From contig CAZTTG010000048.1 in assembly GCA_964615935.1 (NCBI GenBank), forward strand, positions 1-48,963: DNA of 48,963 bases. Reading direction: 5' to 3'. A program made the translations under genes and the position numbers. Below the pieces are notes generated by a model that made no database searches, had not been told where the DNA came from, and worked only from the letters and a program-made list of their open reading frames with translations. This stretch comes from CAZTTG01 sp964615935. Its GTDB lineage: Bacteria; Planctomycetota; UBA1135; GCA-002686595. Numbering within the stretch: the first letter of the stretch is position 1; every line of letters begins with the position of its first letter. Below are positions 16,474 to 26,969 of the stretch, piece by piece.

Positions 16474-18846
16474 TCAGCGCCCCCTCGCCTCGGCGTAGGA
16501 GAGCACCGCCTCGAGCTGGCGGGGCCCGTCGATCCCGGCCTCCTCCATGACCTTGGCGCCCGGGCCGCTGCCCAGGAAGCGCCCGCCGCGGAAGGCGTGC
16601 AGGCTGCGCTCGCGGCCCTCCGGGGAGGTGACCCAGCGAAAGAGCGTGGGCAGCGTGAAGCCCGTGATCCCCATGGCCTCCGCCGCGCGCTCGGGCGGGA
16701 AGATCGCGTCCTGGCGCTCCTTCGGCAGGAGGTCGAAGAGCTCGGCGCTGGCCACGGTGTAGACGTTCATCGCGAGGCCGCGGCGGTCGAGCTCGGGGAG
16801 GACGGAGTCCACGAAGGCGTAGGTGACCTCGCTCCCCTGCAGGACGACGGTGCCGGCATAGGAGGAGGCGGCGGGGTCGGCGGTCCGCAGGGCGTACAGG
16901 CCCTGGCAGGCGGCGGCCGCCGGCGGGAAGCCCAGGGCCGCGCGATCGGGGACCGTCTCGCCGGGGCGCGTCACGAAGGGAACCAGCACCGCGGGTCGCG
17001 CCTGGAGGCCGGCGACCACCAGGGGCCAGAGCTCCTGGGGCTCCCAGGGAGTCAGGGTGATGACCGCCCCCCTGGGGAAGTTCTCCTGCACGATCTGCAG
17101 GGGCTGGGGGTCGGCGTGGGTGGGGCCGTCCTCCCCGGTCTTGAGCCCGGCGTGGGCGCAGACGATCAGGAAGGGCTTGCTGGCCTCGCCGGTGAGCTCG
17201 GCGCGTCCCTGCTGACCGATGGCGTGCAGGCGCGCGGCCACGTGCTGGAGGGCGGCGATGAAGGCCCCGTAGGAGGAGCCCACCCCGAGGTGCAACCCGA
17301 AGGCCGAGACGCCCGACATGAAGGCCCCCATGGCGTCCTCGCAGATCCCCCCGCAGGAGACCAGGCGCGAGCCGGGGTTGTCGAAGGCGTTGTAGAAGCC
17401 CTCCGGGAAGCCCTTGTTCAGGTTGCTGGTGCTGGTGGAGCCCAGGAGGTCGGCGGCGCCCCCCAGGATACCGCCGCGGCTCAGGCGGTTCAGGTGGCCC
17501 AGGGCGCTGCCCAGGGCGCCGCGCAGGGTGGTCGTGCTGCCGGGCTCGAGGGCGAGCTCGGCGGGGGTCTCCTCGGCCCGGACCCCCTCGCCGTGGATGA
17601 CCTCGAGGTCGGGCCCGTCCGCGCGCGGCGCGCGCCCCCGGCCGTCGAGCCGCTCGCGGCTGGCGCCGAGGGCCCCGGCCAGGGCGCCGGTCAGCTCGGG
17701 GTCGGACTCCACCACGCCGCGGATCACCTGCAGGGCGTCCCAGAATCCGGCCTCGTTCCCCTCGGGCGTGGCCTCCCCCTCGAAGCGCGGGAAGGTGACC
17801 CCGAACTCCTTCTCGAACTCGGAGAGGAACCCGTAGAACTCGGGCGAGCAGTACTTGTGCCCCGCGCCGTGGGAGGCGCAGCCCTCGATCCCGTAGCGCC
17901 AGCCCTTGACCGTGCGGTAGACGATCGCGGTCGGCTGGGGGCCGCGCTCCTCGAGCGCGAGCTTCTGGGCGGCCAGGACCTGCGTCAGGTCGCTCCCGTC
18001 GCGCACGCGGATCACGTTCCAGTCGTTCAGGTAGGCCAGCTCGGCGGGGTCCCACTGCACGTAGTCCCCGGCCCCCTCCTCGCTCCGGCACACGCAGTTC
18101 GAGTCGATGGAGGCCTGGTTCCAGTCGAGGTGCAGGATGGCGTTCTGGAGCTGGGCCGTGCCGGCGATGGCCAGGGCCTCGGAGACCCGCCCGGCGGTCA
18201 TCCCGCCCTCGCCCTCCAGGATGTGCACCCGGGGCGCCTTATCGGGCCCGTAGGCGTCCATGGCCGCCATGGCCAGCCCGATCGAGGCGGGAACCCCCAC
18301 CCCCGAAGGTCCGGAGGCCACCCGCAGGAAGGGGGTCGCCGGCGTGGGGTGCCCGTCGAGGGGCCGGGCGCGGTGCTGGCGGAAGAGCGGGGTGGCGGTG
18401 GTGGGATTGCGGCGGAAGCCCAGCAGGTCCTCCAGGCGCAGCCTCCGATCGTCCGGCGCCAGGAGCTCGGGCCGGCTGACCCGCACCACCTCGTCGCGCA
18501 GGGCCCACATGGCGTACAGGCCCATGGCCTTGTGCCCGGCGGCGTAGCTCAGGATGTCGGCGTCCGGCCGCTCCGGCCGGGCGAAGTCGTAGTCCATGCC
18601 GGAGAAGAGCAGCGAGGCCACGATCCGGCCCGAGGAGATGCTGCCGCCGGGGTGCCCCGAGCTGGGCACGAAGTTGAACAGGATCCCGCACAGCGTGCGG
18701 TAGATCAGGTCGAAGCGGCGCAGCTCTTCGACCCGCGCGGCGTCGATCGGGACTGGGCGGGCGGCGATCTCCTCCTCGATGTCCAGGTGATAGGCCCGGC
18801 GAGGGGCCAGGGTGAAGGGGGGGGAGGAGGTGGTCGTGGTGGACAT
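16474..18846 (-). CDS. transketolase-like thiamine-diphosphate enzyme
   Basis: 790 residues from ATG, with AGAAGGGAAG about 8 nt before it. Transketolase layout: SSGHPGGSISS (cofactor-side His), LSYAAGHKAMGLYAMWALRD, GPSGVGVPASIGLAMAAMDA, the thiamine-diphosphate motif GEGGMTAG...ILHLDWNQASID, and in the pyrimidine-binding half AHAGLKTGEDGPTHADPQPL. Three things are odd: the first motif residue pair is GEG rather than GDG, it is ~120 residues longer than ordinary transketolases, and THQP reads THADP. It may use other substrates; transketolase proper is only one possibility, and a 2-oxoacid or sugar-specialised enzyme is another. It runs convergent to the sugar transferase with a 7-nt gap and has no obvious operon partner. 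Confidence 0.8.
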   Translation of the reverse strand: MSTTTTSSPPFTLAPRRAYHLDIEEEIAARPVPIDAARVEELRRFDLIYRTLCGILFNFVPSSGHPGGSISSGRIVASLLFSGMDYDFARPERPDADILSYAAGHKAMGLYAMWALRDEVVRVSRPELLAPDDRRLRLEDLLGFRRNPTTATPLFRQHRARPLDGHPTPATPFLRVASGPSGVGVPASIGLAMAAMDAYGPDKAPRVHILEGEGGMTAGRVSEALAIAGTAQLQNAILHLDWNQASIDSNCVCRSEEGAGDYVQWDPAELAYLNDWNVIRVRDGSDLTQVLAAQKLALEERGPQPTAIVYRTVKGWRYGIEGCASHGAGHKYCSPEFYGFLSEFEKEFGVTFPRFEGEATPEGNEAGFWDALQVIRGVVESDPELTGALAGALGASRERLDGRGRAPRADGPDLEVIHGEGVRAEETPAELALEPGSTTTLRGALGSALGHLNRLSRGGILGGAADLLGSTSTSNLNKGFPEGFYNAFDNPGSRLVSCGGICEDAMGAFMSGVSAFGLHLGVGSSYGAFIAALQHVAARLHAIGQQGRAELTGEASKPFLIVCAHAGLKTGEDGPTHADPQPLQIVQENFPRGAVITLTPWEPQELWPLVVAGLQARPAVLVPFVTRPGETVPDRAALGFPPAAAACQGLYALRTADPAASSYAGTVVLQGSEVTYAFVDSVLPELDRRGLAMNVYTVASAELFDLLPKERQDAIFPPERAAEAMGITGFTLPTLFRWVTSPEGRERSLHAFRGGRFLGSGPGAKVMEEAGIDGPRQLEAVLSYAEARGR

Positions 18847-18999
18847 GTTGGGCTTCCCTTCTGGACCCGGCGAGGGTGGACGATCCCGCCGAAGATAGTG
18901 AGGCCGATGTGCGCTGGCAACCGGTGCAGGCGATTGCGCCCCCGGCGCGGTCCGGGCGGCTCGCCGGGACGGGACCGGCCGCCCGGTCCGGGGACCGGC

Positions 19000-19450
19000 G
19001 GCCGGTGGAAGCCGCAGCCAGAGGTGCCCGAGCAGTCGTCCGCAGGCGGGTCGCCGCCGGAGCCCTGGACCGCGGTCCGCTTGATGGGCGGCCCGGCGCA
19101 CAGGGTCCGCCCAGGAAGGCCATGTCGAGGCGATCCAAGCCGCAGAGCAGCAGACCGTTCTTGTCGTTGACGAGCTGGCTGACGCTGATGTCGAAGGGGT
19201 CGGGGTCGGTCAGGCTGGGCGTGCCCGTGGAGGCGATGGCCGGGGTGCAGCCCTGGCAGCTCACCTGGGCGGCGCAGGTGACCGCCGGGATCGAGGTCAG
19301 GGTGAGGCCCGGCGCCCAGGCGCCGCCGCTGAAGATCTCGGTGGCGACCAGCGGATTCTCGGCGCCCGGGATCCACCGCGGCGCGGGTCCTGGGCCTTCC
19401 TCACCGGGCGCCGGCCCCTCCTCCGCGCTGAAATCGGGCTCCGTCCCCAC
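19000..19450 (-). pseudogene. broken remnant of a secreted planctomycete-type protein
   Basis: On the minus strand one frame reads AVTCAAQVSCQGCTPAIAS, then TGTPSLTDPDPFDISVSQLV, NDKNGLLLCGLDRLDMAFLGG; continuing in the next frame gives LCAGPPIKRTAVQGSGGDPP and ADDCSG. Joined, these match a C-terminal beta-rich domain I know from secreted planctomycete proteins (pattern C-x-PAI...NNKNGLLFYG...GG-LC...P-x-RT...SGG...DCSG). The frame changes at about 19101-19108, inside a GGACCC run. Nothing resembling the rest of such a protein, its signal peptide or its usual end is nearby. It sits in the otherwise gene-free 680-nt gap between the transketolase-like gene and the serine hydrolase. A sequencing error could cause the frameshift, but not the missing ends. 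Confidence 0.55.
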
Positions 19451-19527
19451 CGCTGCGGTCCGATCCGCCCTAAGATTCGAGGATCGTCCGCTCCTCGACC
19501 CCTGCCCACCGAACCGCCCGTCTCACC

Positions 19528-20664
19528 ATGAGATCGATCCCCAGCCCTGCCCGCGCCGGCCTCCTCCTGGCCGCCCTCCTCGCGCTTCCCGCCGCCGCCC
19601 AGTCGGCCGATCTGGACGCCTTCATCACCGGGAAGATGCGCGAGGCCCAGGTGCCGGGCCTCTCGGCCTGCATCGTCAAGGTGGACCGGGTCGTCTGGGC
19701 CCAGGGCTACGGCTACGCCGACGTGGACGCGCCCCGGCCGGTCACCCCCGACACGCTGTTCATGCTGGCGTCGATCTCCAAGACGGTCACCGGCACGGCC
19801 CTGATGCAGCTCTGGGACCACGGGCTCCTCCAGCTCGACCAGGACGTCAACGACCACCTCCCCTTCCCGGTGGTCAACCCGACGCACCCCGGGGTGCCCA
19901 TCACCTTCCGGGAGGTGCTGAGCCACGTGGGCAGCATCCGGGACAACTGGAACGTGATGGGCGCGCTGTACTCGCCGGGAGACTCTCCCATCCCGCTGGG
20001 GACCTTCTGCGAGCAGTACCTGGCCCCCGGCGGCACCTGGTACCACCCCACCAAGAGCTACTACTCCTGGCAGCCGGGTGCCAAGAACGCCTACTCCAAC
20101 ATCGGATTCGCCCTCACCGGGCACCTGGTCGAGCAGCTGGTGCGGATGGACTTCGAGGAGTACTGCCAGCGCCGGATCTTCGCCCCCCTGGGCATGCACG
20201 AGACCAGCTGGCGCTTCGCCAAGCTCGACCCTGCGCACGTGGCCATGCCCTACCGCTGGAGCCCGGGCCAGGGCCGCTTCCTCGCCTACGGCCACTACGG
20301 CTACCCCGACTACCCCGACGGCACCCTGCGGACCAGCAGCGTCCAGCTCGCGCGCTTCCTCCTGGCCCACATGAACGGCGGGGCCTTCGCCGGTGGGCGG
20401 GTCCTGTCCCCGGTCGCGGTGGACGAGATGCACCGGGTGCAGTTCCCCGCCCTGGATCCGCGCCAGGGGCTGGCCTTCTACTACTGGAACGTCGGGGGCC
20501 GCCCGCGGCTGGGGCACGGGGGCGGCGACCAGGGGGTCTACACCGAGATGTGGTTCCGGCCCTCGGACCGGGTGGGCGTCGTCCTCTTGGCCAACGGCGA
20601 CGCCAAGTACGCGCCCATGTTCGCGGTCCTCGACCGCCTCTTCGCCGAAGGGACCGGGCTCTAG
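19528..20664 (+). CDS. exported serine hydrolase, beta-lactamase/D-Ala-D-Ala peptidase fold
   Basis: 378 residues. Signal peptide MRSIPSPARAGLLLAALLALPAAAQS, cleavage near AAAQS. The class C beta-lactamase-related fold is shown by LDAFITGKMREAQVPGLS, GYGYADVDAPRPVTPDTLF, the SxxK nucleophile motif SISK in LASISKTVTGTAL, the YxN motif in AYSNIGFALTGHLVE, and a late GHGGGDQGV in place of the KTG strand motif. Such proteins are usually esterases or D-amino peptidases, rarely true beta-lactamases; the substrate cannot be told. It acts outside the cytoplasm. The start ATG has no strong Shine-Dalgarno. It is convergent to the GTPase pair with a 7-nt gap. Confidence 0.88.
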   Translation: MRSIPSPARAGLLLAALLALPAAAQSADLDAFITGKMREAQVPGLSACIVKVDRVVWAQGYGYADVDAPRPVTPDTLFMLASISKTVTGTALMQLWDHGLLQLDQDVNDHLPFPVVNPTHPGVPITFREVLSHVGSIRDNWNVMGALYSPGDSPIPLGTFCEQYLAPGGTWYHPTKSYYSWQPGAKNAYSNIGFALTGHLVEQLVRMDFEEYCQRRIFAPLGMHETSWRFAKLDPAHVAMPYRWSPGQGRFLAYGHYGYPDYPDGTLRTSSVQLARFLLAHMNGGAFAGGRVLSPVAVDEMHRVQFPALDPRQGLAFYYWNVGGRPRLGHGGGDQGVYTEMWFRPSDRVGVVLLANGDAKYAPMFAVLDRLFAEGTGL

Positions 20665-20671
20665 TGGGGGA

Positions 20672-22573
20672 TCAGTCCTCCCCGCCCTCGAGCGCGCGCC
20701 GCATGCGCTCCTCGGGATCGACCGAGGGGCCACGGGGCTCCACCTCCCCGCCCTCCCCGGGGCGCGCCTCATCCTCCGGCGGCGGCTCGGGCTCGGCGGC
20801 CGCCCAGGCGATCGGGCTCTCCCCCTCCCGCGCCGAGGGCTCGTCCTCCTCGGGCTCGGCGAGCTCGCTCGCGAGCTCCCGTTCGAGGACCTCGAGGGGA
20901 TCCCGCAGCCCGGCCAGGTCCGCCTCCAGCTCGCCGCGGTAGGCGGCCAGCCAGCGCTCGACCGCCCGCGGCAGGATCCGCCGCGCGGCCTCCGCTCCCA
21001 GCCCGCGCCCCAGGCGCAGGCCGCCGCTGAGCAGCAGGCTGACCAGGCCATGAAGGGCCAGGAACAGGAGCAGGGTGAGGGCGAGCAGGTGCCCCATCAA
21101 GGCCCACCCCCCGTACGATCCCGCCACCAGGTCGCGGATCAGGACGCCCAGGCCGGCCAGGACCAGGGCGGCCGGGACCAGGGCTCCGACCGCGCTCACC
21201 GCCCACACCAGGGCTCCGCCGCGGCCTACCCCGCGCGACGCCCGGGCCTCGAAGCCCTCGCGGACCTCGCGGGCCAGCTCCCCCAGGAGCTCGGGCGCGC
21301 CCGTCCCGCCGGCGGCCTCGCGCCAGCGCGCCACGGGCAGCCCGGCGTCGTACAGCAGGTCCTGGGCGCCGCGCTCCTGCGCGCGCAGGAGGCCCTCCAC
21401 CTCGCGGTCGCGCCCGCCCGAGAGGACCCGCTCGAGCGCGTCCACCGTCCCGCGCGGAGGGCGGCCGACCAGGCGATCGACGATGCCGCGCAGCCCGATG
21501 CTCAGGAAGTCGGCGAAGGCCAGCCAGGCGCGGAAGGGGCCGTGGAAGCGCTCGTGCTGCCGCAGGGTGGCCAGGGGCGCCAGGTCCTCCTCCACCGCCC
21601 GCAGCTCGCTGCCCACGACGTCCGCCAGGAGCAGCCCGCCCTCCCGCGCGCTCTCGGCGATGCGCACCTCAAGCCGCTCCAGGCGTCCGGAGAGCTCCTC
21701 GGGCGCCAGCCGCTCGACGGCGACGCGCAGGTTGCGCAGGGTGCGCGAGCGCTGCTCGCGCACGATGCGGGTGGCCTCCCCCTGGCGCAGCTCGCGCTCC
21801 AGGTAGGCGCGCAGCTCCCCGGTCTCGTCGACAGACGAGACCGCGTGCATTGGCTCGTCGATGCCCGGCGGGGCCGTCCGCGGGGGCTCGGCCCCGGGCA
21901 CGTGGGCCCGGGCGCAGGTGCGAAAGACGCGGACCCCCGCCAGCCCGACGCTGGCGAGCTTGGCCCGTAGGTCCTCGGTGATCTGATCGAGCTCCACCGC
22001 CGGCAGGCTGTCGGCCTTGTTGAGGACCGCGGCCGCGGCGCTGAAGCAGCGCTCCTCGCGCAGCACCGACCACAGCCGCTCCTCCATGTACTTCTCGGGG
22101 CTGAACACGTAGAGCACCAGCCCCGAGGCCCGCAGGAGTCGCCGGGTGCGGGCTCGGTGGTCGCGCACGAAGCTGTCCAGGTCGGGGGTGTCCACCAGGA
22201 CCTTCCAGCGCAGCTCCTCGCGGCCGTGCTCGACGCGCCGCGACTCGGCCTCCAGGTCGCCGGGCAGCCCGCCATCGGGCACGTCGCGGTGGTGGTACAC
22301 GCGCACGCTGGTGGTGGTCGGCCGCTCCTCGGAGGTCTCGGCGATGTCCGCGCCGGCGAGGGCGTTGATCAGGGTGCTCTTGCCCACCCCGGTCCCGCCC
22401 GCCAGGGCGGTGATCAGCACCGGCGGCAGCTCCTCGCAGAGCTGGGTCCGGGCCCGCTCCAGCGCCCGGACCAGCCCGGCGCGCTCCTCGGCCGAGGGCT
22501 CGAGGGCGCGCGGCTCCTCCAGCCGCGACTCCAGGCGATCGAGGGCCTCCCTGACCCGGGTGCGTTCCTTCAC
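20672..22573 (-). CDS. membrane-linked P-loop GTPase, second of a pair
   Basis: 633 residues. The start is a GTG forming GTGA with the stop of the preceding GTPase gene, so translation is probably coupled. GTPase motifs: Walker A GGTGVGKS at 59-66, a switch-I-like threonine run RPTTTSV, G3 VDTPDLDS, G4 NKAD in VLNKADSLPAV. After the G domain come long helical stretches, then two hydrophobic helices (about VWAVSAVGALVPAALVLAGL and HLLALTLLLFLALHGLVSLL) and an acidic proline-rich tail ending in RMRRALEGGED. The layout, G domain followed by helical bundle and membrane insertion, resembles bacterial dynamin-like or YfjP-type GTPases. It is not MnmE despite lying behind mnmG: no CxGK C-terminus is present. 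Probably works together with its upstream partner on the membrane. Confidence 0.82.
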   Translation of the reverse strand: MKERTRVREALDRLESRLEEPRALEPSAEERAGLVRALERARTQLCEELPPVLITALAGGTGVGKSTLINALAGADIAETSEERPTTTSVRVYHHRDVPDGGLPGDLEAESRRVEHGREELRWKVLVDTPDLDSFVRDHRARTRRLLRASGLVLYVFSPEKYMEERLWSVLREERCFSAAAAVLNKADSLPAVELDQITEDLRAKLASVGLAGVRVFRTCARAHVPGAEPPRTAPPGIDEPMHAVSSVDETGELRAYLERELRQGEATRIVREQRSRTLRNLRVAVERLAPEELSGRLERLEVRIAESAREGGLLLADVVGSELRAVEEDLAPLATLRQHERFHGPFRAWLAFADFLSIGLRGIVDRLVGRPPRGTVDALERVLSGGRDREVEGLLRAQERGAQDLLYDAGLPVARWREAAGGTGAPELLGELAREVREGFEARASRGVGRGGALVWAVSAVGALVPAALVLAGLGVLIRDLVAGSYGGWALMGHLLALTLLLFLALHGLVSLLLSGGLRLGRGLGAEAARRILPRAVERWLAAYRGELEADLAGLRDPLEVLERELASELAEPEEDEPSAREGESPIAWAAAEPEPPPEDEARPGEGGEVEPRGPSVDPEERMRRALEGGED

Positions 22574-24447
22574 TGCCTCTCCTCCTCGGCGATCGTCCGG
22601 GTCGCCCGGCCCAGGGTATCCAGATCCGTGCGCGCGCGCTCGAGCTGCGAGGCGTCCAGGGTCCCCGCGAAGAGCGCCCGGGCGGGGACCTGGAAGTGCT
22701 CCTCGCAGAGCTCCGAGAGCATGGCGAGCTGGGCCCGCTTGAGCTCGTCCTCCTGGCGCCCGACGTAGACGCCCATCCCCCGCTCGGCCAGCTCGTCCCA
22801 CAGGGCGTAGGCCAGCGGGCCCCAGATCAGGTCCGCGGGGGCCAGCCCGTAGGAGGCCACCGCCGTCAGGGTCACCGCCGCGTCGGTCGCCAGCCGGGCC
22901 CCGCGCAGGCCGTTCAGCAGGGCGGGGCTCTCCTGGATCCGCTCGTACAGGCGGCGGGCAGCCTCCACCACCCGGGCGTCGACCCGCTCGCGGTAGGCCA
23001 GGTAGGCCCCCTGGAACTCGTCCACGATGGGGCCCTGGAAGGCGTCGCTCTCGATCTGCTCGGCGATCCGGACCCAGGAGGGGTGGTCCTCGGCCCGCGC
23101 CAGGGTCTGGGCCTCCGAGCGCAGGGCCGCCAGCCAGGCCTTGAAGAGCCTCGCCAGGATGCGCCGCTCCGGCGGCTGCAGGGCCTCGTCGCCCTCCGGC
23201 GCGCCCGTGATCAGCCGGCCGATCTTCCCGCCCAGCCAGCGCAGCGGCGCCCGCAGGCCGCGGCTGATGCCCCCCAGCACCCCTCCGATGTAGGGCACCC
23301 GCAGGAGGCGCGCCAGCTCCTCCAGCGCCTGCCCGAACTCGGGGTGCCGCTTGACCGCCAGGTACTCGGCGCGGTAGGCCTCCATCAGCTCGGTCCGGCC
23401 TACCCGATCGACCACCGCCCGCCAGCGCTCGGCCACCCGGGCCTCCTCGCGCAGGGGGGAGAGGGCCCGCTCCAGCCGCGCCTCCAGGAAGCGCATCGAG
23501 CCCGCCAGGGCGCGCCGCTTGCGCGCGCGTCCCTCCGCCAGCCGCTGGCCGACCGCCTCGCGCAGCTCGGCCGCCTCCTCGGTCGCCATGAGCGCGGCCA
23601 GCCGCGCCTCGGGGTCCGGCCCCTCCACCGCGGGCAGCCGGTGGAAGCGCGCGGCCTCGAGCTCGGCCCCGCCCGCGCGCCCCTTCGCCAGCTTCGCCTC
23701 GAGGTCCGCGAAGAGCGCGGTCGAGCCGATTCGGTTGGCGACCACGTGCACCGCCACCCCGGCGCCGGAGACCAGGCGCAGGAGGATCAATCCGCGGTCG
23801 TCGGCGTAGGACTCGTCGGTCACGACCAGCAGCACGACCTCGGCCAGGGCCACCGCGTCGAGCACGCCGTCGAGCCACCCCTGGGCCTGCTCGGTCGAGA
23901 AGTCGGGCGCGTCCCACAGGACCGCCGAGTCGCAGGCCGCGGGGGCCAGCTCCTCGGACGCCGCGGCGCGGGGATCGATCACGCCCAGGGCCCGGCGCCA
24001 GCCCGCCGCGACCATCTCCTCGTCGGACTGGCGCGGCGGGTGCTCCCCGCGGTAGCGCTCGTAGCCCGAGAAGCGCGAGGGGAAGTCCTCGCACCAGGCG
24101 TCGCCCAGGGCGGCGGGGCGGAAGGCCTCGGGGTGCTGGCTGTAGCGGGCCGTGGCGCGCATCCCCCCGGCCGCCCGCCCCAGGAGCAGGTTGACGGCGG
24201 TGGACTTGCCGGTGTTGGTGCCGCCCAGGACCGCCGCGTGCAGGGGGTCGCGCTCGAGCCAGCCCGATTCGAGCGCGGGCCGCACGCGCATGCGCAGGAG
24301 CGCCAGGGCGAAGGCGATCAGGGGCTCGGGGAGGTGGTCCGCGGGGGCCCGGCCCTGGCGGCGCTCCTCCAGCTCCCGGGCGCGCTCGAAGAGACCCTCG
24401 AGCCGCTGGCAGGCTTCGCGCGCGCCGTCGAGCTGACTGGCTTCCAT
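22570..24447 (-). CDS. P-loop GTPase-like protein, first of a pair
   Basis: 625 residues from ATG. Walker A GGTNTGKS at 75-82; a G3-like WDAPDFST; the G4 region reads VVANRIGST instead of NKxD, so base selection may be altered. About 60 helical residues precede the G domain. A region with glycines and hydrophobics (LRVPYIGGVLGGISRGLRAP) and a possible membrane-associated helix near AAVTLTAVASYGLAPADLIW follow. Size and order mirror the downstream GTPase, though the two differ strongly in sequence. Adjacent, non-identical GTPases with overlapping genes are typical of heteromeric dynamin-like proteins. The gene begins 68 nt after the mnmG stop, so all three may be one transcript. Function is unknown. 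Confidence 0.78.
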   Translation of the reverse strand: MEASQLDGAREACQRLEGLFERARELEERRQGRAPADHLPEPLIAFALALLRMRVRPALESGWLERDPLHAAVLGGTNTGKSTAVNLLLGRAAGGMRATARYSQHPEAFRPAALGDAWCEDFPSRFSGYERYRGEHPPRQSDEEMVAAGWRRALGVIDPRAAASEELAPAACDSAVLWDAPDFSTEQAQGWLDGVLDAVALAEVVLLVVTDESYADDRGLILLRLVSGAGVAVHVVANRIGSTALFADLEAKLAKGRAGGAELEAARFHRLPAVEGPDPEARLAALMATEEAAELREAVGQRLAEGRARKRRALAGSMRFLEARLERALSPLREEARVAERWRAVVDRVGRTELMEAYRAEYLAVKRHPEFGQALEELARLLRVPYIGGVLGGISRGLRAPLRWLGGKIGRLITGAPEGDEALQPPERRILARLFKAWLAALRSEAQTLARAEDHPSWVRIAEQIESDAFQGPIVDEFQGAYLAYRERVDARVVEAARRLYERIQESPALLNGLRGARLATDAAVTLTAVASYGLAPADLIWGPLAYALWDELAERGMGVYVGRQEDELKRAQLAMLSELCEEHFQVPARALFAGTLDASQLERARTDLDTLGRATRTIAEEERQ

Positions 24448-24515
24448 CGTTCGATCCCGCTCGCCTCGAGTGGGACGGGGGCTCCTTCCTTGTTCCGGAG
24501 GGCTCCCTCTCCGTT

Positions 24516-26435
<1,920 letters not shown>

Positions 26436-26623
26436 GTCGGGCTCGGGGTGGGCATCGGCCGCCCCCTTCGGGGCGGGCTCGACCGTTCATTCTGACCGAA
26501 AGCGCCCCCCCGCTCCACGGTCCCCCGGGGCCAACCCCCTGTCGGATCGAGGCTTCCGTCGTCGCCCCAGATGCCGGGGGAGCGGGCTCAGATCCCGCCG
26601 GTCCCCCGGCCGAAACGCGCCTC

Positions 26624-26866
26624 GTGCTCTCGTGGGTCTACAGGAACCGCCGGCGCCTGATGGTCATCTACGGCGTCGCGGAGGAGCTCTCCCTCCCAGG
26701 CCTCCGTTTCGCCCCTCACCCGGACCGACGGGCCCGAGGGGCGGGGGAGGAGGGCGCCTCGTGCGAGGAGCCCATCGAGCCCGGCCGGCTGGTGCGCCGC
26801 CGCCGCTGGACGGTGGTGCGCCCCATGCCGCCCCGGGTCTTCCTCTGGGACGAAACCCGGGACTGA
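26624..26866 (+). CDS. small basic protein of unknown function
   Basis: 80 residues from a GTG. Codon third positions are almost all G or C, as in the flanking genes, and no other frame is as clean, so I accept it as a gene. The protein begins MLSWVYRNRRRLMVIYGVAEE and ends EPGRLVRRRRWTVVRPMPPR followed by VFLWDETRD. It has no signal peptide, membrane segment or metal motif. I do not recognise a family. Two arginine-tryptophan-rich ends around a variable middle suggest a nucleic-acid- or protein-binding peptide, but that is a guess. It is divergent from mnmG and lies 103 nt before the exported HEAT protein on the same strand. Confidence 0.55.
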   Translation: MLSWVYRNRRRLMVIYGVAEELSLPGLRFAPHPDRRARGAGEEGASCEEPIEPGRLVRRRRWTVVRPMPPRVFLWDETRD

Positions 26867-26969
26867 TCCGCCTATAGAGAGAGGAGGGCGGTCGATGTGG
26901 ACCGGGGCGCGAGGCCCGGCTACCTTCCGCCTCCAGCCCCGACCGGCTCCACCCCCAGCGAGCGCACCC

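Noticed and set aside
20672..22573. GTPase behind mnmG being MnmE
   Set aside because: It lacks the MnmE N-terminal tetrahydrofolate-binding domain and the C-terminal CxGK, and has two membrane helices instead.
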